NCBI GenBank assembly: GCA_024226315.1
Contig: JAAELT010000601.1
Location: 1-63,609 of the forward strand
Direction: 5' to 3'
Source of the DNA: a bacterium
GTDB lineage: Bacteria > Acidobacteriota > Thermoanaerobaculia > Multivoradales > J023
DNA: 63,609 nucleotides
Each line of letters opens with the position of its first letter. Within the stretch, counting starts at the first letter, position 1. The position numbers and the translations under genes are program-made. Positions 1 to 7,531 of the stretch are shown here, in pieces. The notes below the pieces were generated by a model, which saw only the letters and a list, made by a program, of their open reading frames with translations, was not told where the DNA came from and searched no databases.

Positions 1-39
1 CAGAGAACGGGCAGGCGACCTAATAATGTGCCCAGAACC

Positions 40-594
40 CTACCGCCGGCGGTCGTCGCGGCGGCTCAAAACCGGCTGCGACAACCGGCAAAAATAATTG
101 TCGCCAGCCGGCAAAAGTAGTTGACGCCGGACATCGAGCAGGCCACGACCGGCCTCGAGCGACGTCTCGTCATCGATCAGGGGCGGCGCCGACAGCGCGC
201 GCGCCACCTCGGACGGCAGCTTTCCCTTCAGGCGCTTGTAGTTCTCGGTGAACGTCGGGTGATAGGTGTAGCCGACTCTCTCGCTGATCGAGGCGAGATC
301 GAGGTCGGTGATCGCCATCAGACCGTCGGCGACCTCGATCCGGGCGGCTGCTATGTAGCGACTGAGCGAGATTCCCGTGCAGGCTTTGAATACCGCTCCC
401 AACGCGCGATCCCTGACTCCGGCGGTCTTCCACGCCTTGGTAGCGTTCAGCGAGGGGTGGAAGAGCTCGCGGGCGACGACCGTAAAGACCTTCTTCAGGA
501 CACTCGGCGCCCCCGCGCGGTCGCGCCGGATGCGCGCCCGCGTCGCTTCCGCCGCCGCCTTGAACGCAACCCGGTACGGATCACTCCCGAACAC
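40..594 (-). CDS. AraC-type helix-turn-helix protein
   Basis: This is a 184-residue protein whose middle-to-C-terminal part (about residues 75-135) has the look of the AraC/XylS DNA-binding fold: a helix with SLSRYIAAARIE, then DLASISERVGYTYHPTFTENYKR-like second HTH, ending in the usual proline-serine turn (KLPSEVAR). The N-terminal 70 residues are Arg/Lys-rich and do not resemble a sugar-binding AraC domain, so it may be a short stand-alone regulator. The start used here is GTG; an AT-rich TACAAT-like hexamer lies just upstream (602-607 on the plus strand). No neighbouring target gene is evident. The family assignment is fairly firm, but the role is unknown. Confidence 0.7.
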   Translation of the reverse strand: MFGSDPYRVAFKAAAEATRARIRRDRAGAPSVLKKVFTVVARELFHPSLNATKAWKTAGVRDRALGAVFKACTGISLSRYIAAARIEVADGLMAITDLDLASISERVGYTYHPTFTENYKRLKGKLPSEVARALSAPPLIDDETSLEAGRGLLDVRRQLLLPAGDNYFCRLSQPVLSRRDDRRR

Positions 595-1158
595 AGTGTT
601 GCGATTGTACTTGATGAAGAGTCTTGCCCGTCAACCGAATTCGCTCTTCTTTCTGAGAACTGACACCGCACTGGAAGCCGTGCGGCGCTCCTGATTCTGA
701 CCCTGATCGCCCTCCGGCGCGCCCTGACGCAGAAGAGATTCCGGCCGGATTAGGATGTCTGACGCTTCTTGGCCGAAGCCTGGAACGGGCAGCAGGGCGA
801 GGGCTGACCGAAGTGGAGTGGCGACCGAAATGGCTGGCACCGCGGTCGGGCTGCACCGGGCTGACCGAAGTGGCTGGCACCGCGGTCCGGACCAGCCGGA
901 ATCTGATCTCGCTAATGGTGCGTCGGCGATGATCCTGTCTCGGGCAGCGCAAAGGGCGGGCTGATCACCGAACGGCACGCGGCTCACGGGCGTCCCTTCA
1001 AGGAACTGTTGACGTTCGTCGAAGTTACAAAACCTACGCCCGCCACGGACGGCAGATACGGCCTTGGCGCCCCGTGCAGCCGCTTTGATATGCGGCTCCG
1101 TTGGTTGAAATTCCATCGGTTTGGTTCATAGTTTCTTCGGGTCAAGAAGGCATGCCCT
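595..1158. other. Gene-poor spacer with short direct repeats
   Basis: No open frame in this stretch has a recognisable protein in it. It contains short direct repeats at 801-887 (listed separately). The rest looks like decayed or non-coding sequence between the AraC-type gene and the antitoxin gene. Confidence 0.5.
801..887. repeat. Interspersed direct repeats, possible insertion-sequence end
   Basis: A 16-bp sequence (GGGCTGACCGAAGTGG) occurs at 801-816 and 858-873, and a 17-bp sequence (TGGCTGGCACCGCGGTC) at 831-847 and 871-887. Repeated GACCGAA-TGG motifs of this kind are seen at ends of IS21-like elements, so this may be a relic of one. No transposase remains nearby, and the assignment is weak. 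Confidence 0.35.
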
Positions 1159-1377
1159 TCAAGATGCCCACTTCACGGTGAGTTTTCGGTGATGTTCGAC
1201 ACAATCTCTCAAGTACAAATTGATCAAATTCTGATAGGGAATTTCCGTCACTTCAGACATTTGCTTGAAATACTCGACGACGTCAACTCCAAGCTGGAGC
1301 GTCACTTCCTCCCGGAGTCGGTCAACGTATGGGTTCTTCTCGCCCTTCATCTTCGAGAAATCGTATTCCTCTCTCAT
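1159..1377 (-). CDS. Orphan BrnA-like antitoxin
   Basis: This is a 72-residue protein. Its second half (EIPYQNLINLYLRDCVE) is the ribbon-helix-helix signature shared by BrnA/CopG-type antitoxins ('IPYQ-L-N-LRD'), preceded by a strand region around TLQLGVDVVEYFK. The ATG has a strong Shine-Dalgarno (AGGAGGT) 7 bases upstream. BrnA is normally cotranscribed downstream of the BrnT RNase toxin. Here the upstream gene is the HTH-GIY-YIG protein ending at 1458 and no BrnT frame is present. It may be a solitary antitoxin or anti-toxin decoy, or it may act with the neighbouring regulator. A full BrnTA pair lies at 39.9-40.5 kb. Confidence 0.75.
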   Translation of the reverse strand: MREEYDFSKMKGEKNPYVDRLREEVTLQLGVDVVEYFKQMSEVTEIPYQNLINLYLRDCVEHHRKLTVKWAS

Positions 1378-1457
1378 CGTTTCGACCTCCTGTAGGTTGC
1401 CTGCTCGTTTTTGGTCGCCTTGTGTGGCCGGAATAACAGCCCGCGGCTCGATCGGCG

Positions 1458-2450
1458 CTATTTCACTTGCGACAACAAATCCTGCATCAGCTCTTGTCTC
1501 TTTTTGCGATCAATCTCAGGGTCTGGTCTTTGGATAAATTCAACAGCATCGAGATGATCACCTCGGCGCCGGTTCTGTGGTGGCTCGAGGCACTCGATCA
1601 AAATCGCCTCGAGCGCGTTTATAACGGCTTCTCCCGATGCAGTTGGCATTTCTGGGTTGAGTTGGCCGTTTTGGTCGATATCCAGTAGACCGAACCACGA
1701 GAACCGATCCCAGCGACCGCTATGACGATCCCTCGTGTGCTCATACAGGCGTTGGCCCAGAGGTCGGTCGACACTCCTACCGACGTATACAACTTTATGG
1801 CGATCGTGCAGCAGATAAACTCCCCGCTGGCCAGCGAAGTCTACATTGTCTGCACCAATATGTTGTCGGCCTAGAATGGCGGGGTTTCTCTTCCACTCGA
1901 CTTTCTCGCGCAACCAGAACATACCGAGCGCGCGTATGATCGTTCGGTCCGTCTCGACGACGACCTCTTCCAAACCGTCGGAATGTTCTTCATCTGGAGA
2001 CCACTGAGCAGCTGGCTCCTGGTGTACTCGCAAGCCGAAGGTGCCTGGCCCGGCCTTGTAAAAAGGACTGTCGCCACCCTCATCATGCAGAGATTTGTGG
2101 ATTATCGCGTAAACGGTGTTTGCAGGAGTCGGGCCCACGGATGTCCGCAGGCCACGATCGACGATCTGCTCCGTAATGTCCGAGTACGCCATCGCCTCGC
2201 CGGAACTACTGAGGACATGTACGATTGCATCTTTCCAGGTCAGGCTCGTTGAGATGCCAGCGGCACTCAATGCCGTATCGAGTACTTGCTCAAGTACCGC
2301 AAGCTGATCGTCATTAGGAGTTAGGCGCTCCGTCTCCCAGGACGAGACCGTCGCCTGAGAAACGTTCAGTCTACCGGCCAGCTCGGCTTGCGCTAGGCCT
2401 TGCTTACGGCGGGCCTGTCGTATCATCTCTCCAACACGAAGTGCACTCAT
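1458..2450 (-). CDS. XRE HTH - HARE-HTH - GIY-YIG nuclease fusion
   Basis: This 330-residue protein has three parts. Residues 1-58 are a lambda-repressor/XRE HTH (QAELAGRLNVSQATVSSWET). Residues ~70-142 match the HARE-HTH winged-helix fold (WKDAIVHVL ... YSDITEQIV ... TVYAIIHKSL ... GTFGL). Residues ~205-310 form a GIY-YIG nuclease: GVYLL, VYVGRS about ten residues later, then Arg in QRLYEH, Glu in ALEAILIE and Asn in PPQNRR, so the catalytic set looks complete. HARE-HTH domains are known in chromatin factors and restriction-linked proteins. The start ATG has an AGGAG ribosome site. Repeated GACACC boxes upstream suggest autoregulation by the XRE domain. A defence or modification-sensing nuclease is a reasonable inference but is not shown. 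Confidence 0.8.
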   Translation of the reverse strand: MSALRVGEMIRQARRKQGLAQAELAGRLNVSQATVSSWETERLTPNDDQLAVLEQVLDTALSAAGISTSLTWKDAIVHVLSSSGEAMAYSDITEQIVDRGLRTSVGPTPANTVYAIIHKSLHDEGGDSPFYKAGPGTFGLRVHQEPAAQWSPDEEHSDGLEEVVVETDRTIIRALGMFWLREKVEWKRNPAILGRQHIGADNVDFAGQRGVYLLHDRHKVVYVGRSVDRPLGQRLYEHTRDRHSGRWDRFSWFGLLDIDQNGQLNPEMPTASGEAVINALEAILIECLEPPQNRRRGDHLDAVEFIQRPDPEIDRKKRQELMQDLLSQVK

Positions 2451-2461
2451 CCGGATCTCCT

Positions 2462-2556
2462 GTGTCTACTAAGCCTTTTCGGCCGTATATCAGTTGTCTC
2501 ACCATCACGCGGTTTCCAAATATAGACACCGCCGAGGTGTCCATATCTAGACACCC
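2462..2556 (-). promoter_or_regulatory. Operator boxes upstream of the HTH-GIY-YIG gene
   Basis: The hexamer GACACC occurs at 2525-2530 and 2550-2555 and as its complement GGTGTC at 2536-2541; GTGTCTA also occurs at 2462-2468. The pair at 2525-2541 is an inverted repeat with a 5-bp spacer. These boxes lie 12-105 bp upstream of the ATG of the XRE-containing gene, the expected place for a self-binding operator. Confidence 0.5.
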
Positions 2557-2930
2557 CCAACGGCGATCCGGTGCAGCAGGCCCACCTCGCGCCGCAGGAT
2601 CCAGACCCGCCTGTCCGGGCCCTACCAGCCTCCGGCGGACTTGACCCGCCCCTGCAGGTCCCTCTCCCGCCAGCCGATCCGCAGAGCCACGCTCCGACGC
2701 ACAGCGACGGCGGGCCGGCCGCCGAGCTTCCGCGCTCCAGCGCACTCTGCTTCGCGCTCTCGTCGACGCCGCTGGACCACCAGCTCCACGGTCTTCAAGT
2801 GCTCGCGGGTGTCTTCGTCGTAGCAAACCCGGACACATGGGAGACTCGCTCCATGCTGGCGCAGTAACTCCTTGGTTCCTCCTCGACATTCCTCCGACTC
2901 TAGCAGGCGATCGATCGAAAGCGCTCCCAT
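2547..2930 (-). pseudogene. Small conserved-type ORF broken by an amber codon
   Basis: Reading from an ATG at 2930, the frame gives about 103 residues (KELLRQHGASLPCVRVCYDE ... LKTVELVVQRR ... VALRIGWRERDLQGRVKSAGGW) and then meets TAG at 2619-2621. The same frame continues for another 23 codons (GPDRRVWILRREVGLLHRI ...) to a TAG at 2547-2549. The pattern 'ERDLQGRVKSAGG-W-P-RRVW' matches a family of short hypothetical proteins seen beside repeats and mobile genes, in which a W/R-x-P-x4-W motif spans exactly the interrupted site. One nonsense mutation in an otherwise intact frame suggests recent decay. Function of the family is unknown to me. Confidence 0.5.
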
Positions 2931-3600
2931 CGCCACGGGACGAAATACCGCCGGATCGGCTTCAGGGCGATCGCCATGGGGTAGAAAAGCGCCAGATCGA
3001 TCTCGAGGCGATCGCCATGGGTCGAAATGGCGCCAGGTCGAATCCAGGGCTATGGCCATGGGTCGGAACAGCTCCAGATTGGCTTCAAGGCGATTGCTAC
3101 GGGGCGAAACAGCGCCAGATCAGCCTCAGGGCGATCGCCACGGCTCGATGCGGCGCCGGATCGGCTTCAGGACGATCGCCATGGGGGCGAAGCAGGGCCG
3201 AGTCGGCTTCAGGGCGATCGCCACGGCTCCAGTCAGCGCCGGATCGGTCTCGGGGCGTTCGCCACGGGCTGAAAGAACGCCGGATCGGCTTGCGGACGAT
3301 CGCCGGAGGGCGAAAAAGCGCGGGATCGGCTTCAGGGCGATCGCCGCGGGTCGAACCAGCGACCGATTCGCCTCAGGGCGATCGCCACAGGGAGAAACGG
3401 CGCCGGATTTGCTCCATGGCGATCGCCATCGGGCCAGAGCAGGGCCTGATCCGCTTCCGGGCGATCGCCATCGGGCCAGAGCGGGGCCTGATCCGCCTCG
3501 TGGCGATCGCCACAGGACAAGAGAGCGACCGATCCGCTTCAGGGCGATTCGCACAGGCCGCGACGGCGCCGGATCCGCCCCGTGGCGATCGCCATGGCTC
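2925..3600. repeat. Tandem array 1: ~16 units of 41-42 bp built on GGCGATCGCC
   Basis: Units begin at 2966, 3007, 3048, 3089, 3130, 3171, 3213, 3254, 3295, 3336, 3377, 3418, 3460, 3502, 3543 and 3584, with a partial one near 2925. Each carries the 10-bp palindrome GGCGATCGCC (10 of 16 perfect, the others one to several changes), then ATGGG or similar, then a second dyad of the type GCCGGATCGGC, then TTCAG. The units are otherwise diverged. The period is mostly 41, which is not a multiple of three, so this is not a coding repeat. It lies just past the stop of the Uma2 gene. Confidence 0.9.
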
Positions 3601-3618
3601 GGCCGGCGGCCGCCTTCT

Positions 3619-4431
3619 TCAGCTCTGCTGGCTCTGGAGCCGTTCGATCGTCGCCTGCAGCCGGCGCAGCCGGTCTTCGAGCTCCCGGCGGATCGCGGCC
3701 TCCTCAGCGGCCCGCTGCTCCGCGGCCGCGCGCGCGACCGCTTCCTCCCGGCGAAGCGCCGACTCTTCGGACGAGGTCAACAGGCGGGTGCCGGTCGCGA
3801 CGTCTTCGACCACGATCTCGAGATCCTCGGAGCCTGGGGCGAACGACAGACCCGTGGTCTGCGACGAGAAGGTGCCTCCCGGGCTCCGCCGGTAACGGCC
3901 CGACGCGCTCAGCCGATAACCAGCCAGCTCGATGGGCGTTTTCGTGATGTCGATGATCAGGTACTCCGGGATCCGTGCCCGGCGGTAGATCTCGAGCTTG
4001 TCCTGCTCGTCGATCTCGCGATAGCGCGGCGAGATCACCTCGATCACCAGGCAGGGCGCGACGTCTTCCTCGGCGACCGAGAAGCTCGCGCGGTCGCGCC
4101 ACTTGTCGCGAATCCCCCGGATGACGCTGATGTCCGGAGCGACGTCCGACACTCCGGGCCGGCCCCAGAGCATCTTGACGTCGTCGAACACCGCCACGTC
4201 CTCGGCGTCGAGCCAGCGGTCCAGCATGTCGGCCAGGGTGCGGATGAAGAGCCCGTGCAACGGGCCGTGAACCATCATGTCGCCCTCCTGGGGATCGAGC
4301 AGGTCCTCACGCGTCAACGGGATCTCGACCAGCCTGCTGCCGCGTCCTTCGATCGCCACGCGCTCGAGACGGGATCCCCAGTAGAACGGATCCGGATCGT
4401 GGAGGACGGGCTTCGGGGCGGCCTGGGACAT
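3619..4431 (-). CDS. Uma2-family (DUF820) endonuclease-like protein
   Basis: This is a 270-residue protein of the Uma2/DUF820 PD-(D/E)xK-like family. The core signature is visible: SDVAPDISVIRG, then PCLVIEVISP, then DKLEIYRRARIPEYLIID, which matches the D...EV-S...YR-G-EYW-VD pattern. The C-terminal ~50 residues are a charged Ala/Glu/Arg coiled coil (VARAAAEQRAAEE, QATIERLQSQQS), common in longer Uma2 proteins. The start was set at the ATG giving MSQAAPKP; a longer frame to 4533 adds 34 residues without family character. Uma2 proteins are abundant in cyanobacteria, Chloroflexi and other large genomes, often beside repeats; their biological role is unclear. Here the gene directly precedes the 41-bp array. 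Confidence 0.85.
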   Translation of the reverse strand: MSQAAPKPVLHDPDPFYWGSRLERVAIEGRGSRLVEIPLTREDLLDPQEGDMMVHGPLHGLFIRTLADMLDRWLDAEDVAVFDDVKMLWGRPGVSDVAPDISVIRGIRDKWRDRASFSVAEEDVAPCLVIEVISPRYREIDEQDKLEIYRRARIPEYLIIDITKTPIELAGYRLSASGRYRRSPGGTFSSQTTGLSFAPGSEDLEIVVEDVATGTRLLTSSEESALRREEAVARAAAEQRAAEEAAIRRELEDRLRRLQATIERLQSQQS

Positions 4432-4542
4432 GAATCCAGTATAGGGAGGGGCGAGGAACACGGTCAAATCGGCCGGCCCGGCCGCGGGCGCGAACCCGTA
4501 CTCCGCGCCGTACTTGGTGACCTCCTCGACCACCGAACGCTG

Positions 4543-6951
4543 CTAAATCACCTCCAACTGGGCGTATCTGGCCAGCAGCTTCTTGCGCCCCTTGCCCTCG
4601 AAATAGACGATCAGGCGCATGTCCTCGCCCGAACCTTCGATCTGCATGATCCTGCCCGTGCCCAGGCTGGCGTGGCGCACACGGGCACCGCGCTTCAGCC
4701 GACGCGCGGCGGCGGTCGGGCGGGCGACCGGCTCCACCGTGAGCGAGGAGGCCGGCTGGGACGACTCGAAAGGCAGCGTCTGCTCGGCCTGTCGCGGCCC
4801 GGCCGGCTGCTTGGCCGGTGCCTCCTTGCCGAAGAAACTGTAGACGTGCTCGGCGGCGGGCCGCGCCGTCTCAGGCCCCGGCTTGGACGTGCCAGGTCTG
4901 GACATACCGGGCCGGGACGCACCGGGCCGAGATGACGTACCGGGACGCGACCGATTCGGCGAGGAGCCACGCGACCGGTTCCACGACGGCCGCGGCGCGG
5001 CGAACAGCTCCGAGCTGGTCTCGGTGTCGAGGAATCGCTCGGGAACTTCGAGCAGGAAGCGCGAGGGCTCCTGGTCCTGGTAGTTGCCGGCGATCCGCCG
5101 GCGCCGGCAGGTGGTGAGAAACAGGCGCCGCTCGGCGCGGGTCATGCCCACATAGAGCAGGCGCCGCTCCTCCTCGAGGTTCTCCGGCAGCTCCTGGGCG
5201 TTGAAGTGCGGCAGCACCCCTTCCTCGAGCCCGGCGACCACCACCACCGGATACTCCAGGCCCTTGGCGCTGTGCAGGGTCATCAGCGTCACCCCTGGCT
5301 TCTTGCGCAGGCCGTCGGTGTCGGAGACCAGCGACACGTGGTCCAGAAAAGCGGTGAGCAGGTCCTCCTCGGTGGAGCCGTAGCCGTGGGCCTCGGTGAA
5401 CTCCTGGACGCCGGATCGCAGCTCGTCGATGTTCTCGAGCCGCGTGCGGTCGTCCTCGTCGTCCGGGTCGAACAGATCGGTGTAGGAGGTGGCGTCGAGC
5501 AGGCGGTCGAGCAGCGACGGCAACGGCAGGTCCGAGGCCGCCTCGATGACCGGCGCCATCTGGGTATGGAAACGAGCGAGCGCCTTGGCGCCACGCGCCG
5601 GGACACCGACGAGGCCACCCGCTTCGAGTGTCTCCCAGGCCGACTTGCCGGCTTCGGCCGCCTGCGCCACCAGCCCCTCGCGGGTCTTCGCCCCGATGCC
5701 CCGCGGCGGCCGGTTGATGATGCGATCGAACGACAGCGCGTCGTGCGGGTTGCGGGCGAAGCGCAGGTAGGCGATCACGTCTTTGATCTCGGCCCGCTCG
5801 TAGAAGCGCACGCCGCCGACCAGCTGGTAGCCGATGCCGTCGCGCAGGAAGCGATCCTCGAAGGCACGCGTCTGGGCGTTGGTGCGCACCAGCACCGCCA
5901 TATCCGAGAGCGAGTACCGGCCCTGAAGCCCGCGGATCACCTGCGACGTCCAGCGCGCTTCGTCCTGCTCGTCGCGCGCCTGGTAGAGCAGCAGCTTCTC
6001 GCCCTCGCCGACGTCGGTCCACAGTCGCTTGCCACGGCGGTGGACGTTGTTTTCCACCACCGCGCCGGCGGCGTCGAGGATGTTCTGGGTGGAGCGGTAG
6101 TTGCGCTCCAGCTTCCGGATCGTGGCGCCCGGGAAGCTCTTCTCGAACTCCAGGATGTTTCCGAGCTCGGCGCCGCGCCAGCGGTAGATACCCTGGTCCT
6201 CGTCGCCGACGGCGGTGAGGTTGCCGCCCGAGTCGCTGACCTCGTGGATCAGCTCGAGCTGGGCGTGGTTGGTGTCCTGGAACTCGTCCACCAGCAGGTA
6301 GCGGAAGCGGTCGCGCAGCCGCTTCTTGAGCGCCTCGTTTTCGCGCAGCAGCTTGACTGCCAGGAAGATCATGTCGTCGAAGTCGACGCCCCCGGCCTCG
6401 CGCAGGAACGCCTGGTACCGCCTGTAGGCCGGGGCGACCACCGTGCGGCGATAGAAATCGTCCGCCTCGGCCTCGTAGCGCACCGGCTCGAGCAGCAGGT
6501 TCTTGGCCGAGCTGATCGCCGCGAGCACCGACCTTGGCCGGTAGGCGTCGGTGGCGAGCTCCTCTTTCTTCATCGCCTTCTTGAGCAGCGCCAGCTGATC
6601 ACTGGTGTCGAGGATGGTGAACTCGCGCTTCAGACCCACCTTGCCGCCGTAGGCGCGCAGCAGGCGCAGGGCGAAGCGGTGGAAGGTGCCGACGAAGGAA
6701 GGCAGCGGGTAGATGCCGAGCAGCCCCTCGACCCGATCCTTCATCTCGCCGGCGGCCTTGTTGGTGAAGGTCACGGCGGCGATCCGCGCCGGATCAACGC
6801 CCCGCTCCTGCACCAGCCAGGCGACGCGGTAGGTGATCACCCGCGTCTTGCCCGAACCGGCGCCGGCGAGCACCAGCTGCGGCCCCTCGCCGTGGGTCAC
6901 GGCGGGGAGCTGCTCGGCGTTGAGTGTCTTCTCGAAGTCGATGGGCGGCAT
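4543..6951 (-). CDS. pcrA: UvrD/PcrA-type superfamily 1 DNA helicase
   Basis: This is an 802-residue SF1A helicase. Seen in order: MPPIDFEKTLNAEQ (Q motif), LAGAGSGKT (Walker A), FTNKAAGEMKDR (Ia), VDEFQDTNHAQ (II), GDEDQGIYRWRGA (III), TLHSAKGLEYP (V), LLYVGMTRAERRLFL (VI), and a C-terminal Tudor-like segment (GARVRHASLGTGRI) that in PcrA contacts RNA polymerase. It would act in nucleotide excision and mismatch repair and in removing RecA or stalled polymerase. The frame is open up to 7533, but the extra 194 residues are translated from tandem array 2. The start at 6951 has GGAG 8 bases upstream and fits the family. It is divergent from hsdM. Confidence 0.95.
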   Translation of the reverse strand: MPPIDFEKTLNAEQLPAVTHGEGPQLVLAGAGSGKTRVITYRVAWLVQERGVDPARIAAVTFTNKAAGEMKDRVEGLLGIYPLPSFVGTFHRFALRLLRAYGGKVGLKREFTILDTSDQLALLKKAMKKEELATDAYRPRSVLAAISSAKNLLLEPVRYEAEADDFYRRTVVAPAYRRYQAFLREAGGVDFDDMIFLAVKLLRENEALKKRLRDRFRYLLVDEFQDTNHAQLELIHEVSDSGGNLTAVGDEDQGIYRWRGAELGNILEFEKSFPGATIRKLERNYRSTQNILDAAGAVVENNVHRRGKRLWTDVGEGEKLLLYQARDEQDEARWTSQVIRGLQGRYSLSDMAVLVRTNAQTRAFEDRFLRDGIGYQLVGGVRFYERAEIKDVIAYLRFARNPHDALSFDRIINRPPRGIGAKTREGLVAQAAEAGKSAWETLEAGGLVGVPARGAKALARFHTQMAPVIEAASDLPLPSLLDRLLDATSYTDLFDPDDEDDRTRLENIDELRSGVQEFTEAHGYGSTEEDLLTAFLDHVSLVSDTDGLRKKPGVTLMTLHSAKGLEYPVVVVAGLEEGVLPHFNAQELPENLEEERRLLYVGMTRAERRLFLTTCRRRRIAGNYQDQEPSRFLLEVPERFLDTETSSELFAAPRPSWNRSRGSSPNRSRPGTSSRPGASRPGMSRPGTSKPGPETARPAAEHVYSFFGKEAPAKQPAGPRQAEQTLPFESSQPASSLTVEPVARPTAAARRLKRGARVRHASLGTGRIMQIEGSGEDMRLIVYFEGKGRKKLLARYAQLEVI

Positions 6952-7007
6952 GGCGTCTCCGGGCTCGGCGGAGATTATCCGCTGCGCGCGCTGGACGCCA
7001 CCATCAC

Positions 7008-7434
7008 GCCGGAGATGTCGTCCCCTGGCGCCGGGGAACGGCATTCGGGCGCCGGGAACGTCCCTACCCCGGCCCGGGGAAGGACTTTTCCACGCCGAAA
7101 ATGTTGTTCCCCGTGCAGGGAGAAGGGATCTCGCGCGTCGAAAATGTCCTTCCTGGGCTCGGGGAAAGGCTTTTCCGCGCCGAAAATGTTGTTCCCCGAG
7201 CCCGGGGAAGGACTTTTCCGGGCTCCGGAAGCCCTCCGGCAGGACACGATAGGTACTTTTCCGGCCCGGAAAACTCTTACCCCCAGGCCAGGGAACAACA
7301 TTTCGGCCTCGAAGAAGGCCTTCCCCCGGCCCAGGAAGGACATTCTCGACGTCGAAATGGCCTTCCCCCGCCAGGGGGAACAACATTTGCGGCGCAGAAC
7401 AGGAGTTCTTTACTGCCCGGGGACATAGTTTCGA
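7008..7434. repeat. Tandem array 2: ~10 quasi-palindromic units of 42-44 bp
   Basis: Units start near 7008, 7050, 7093, 7136, 7178, 7221, 7264, 7306, 7350 and 7393. The best preserved (7093, 7136, 7178) carry CGAAAATGTTGTTCCCCG, then a GGGGAAGGACTTTTCC half that is its imperfect inverse. Later units (around 7291 and 7377) show GGGAACAACATTTCG or close to it, the reverse complement of the first half. Each unit therefore has two dyad centres (TTTTCCGCGCCGAAAA and TTCCCCGAGCCCGGGGAA). The array fills the gap between divergent pcrA and hsdM. Confidence 0.9.
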
Positions 7435-7460
7435 ACCCAAAACCATCCAGAGTCGCCAAA

Positions 7461-7479
7461 CGGGACACGATATGTCCCG
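7461..7479. promoter_or_regulatory. 19-bp perfect-arm palindrome upstream of hsdM
   Basis: CGGGACACGATATGTCCCG has 7-bp inverted arms around CGATA and lies 53 bp before the hsdM ATG. The 10-mer GGACACGATA recurs at 7242-7251 inside array 2. It is a candidate operator for the restriction operon, and no binding protein can be named. Confidence 0.4.
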
Positions 7480-7531
7480 AATGAGCCGGTCAGTGATCGA
7501 CGCGGCAGGGACGAGCAAATAGACTGAGCTC

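Noticed and set aside
755..964. 69-codon plus-strand frame
   Set aside because: It consists mostly of short DNA repeats and has no ribosome site or protein-like pattern.
2837..4935. Long plus-strand frames of 352 and 687 codons across array 1
   Set aside because: They are translations of a 41-bp repeat and of the antisense of the Uma2 gene. Long open frames here reflect GC-rich repeat composition.
2925..7434. CRISPR arrays
   Set aside because: There are no constant repeats separated by unique spacers; the whole unit repeats with drift, and no cas genes are present.
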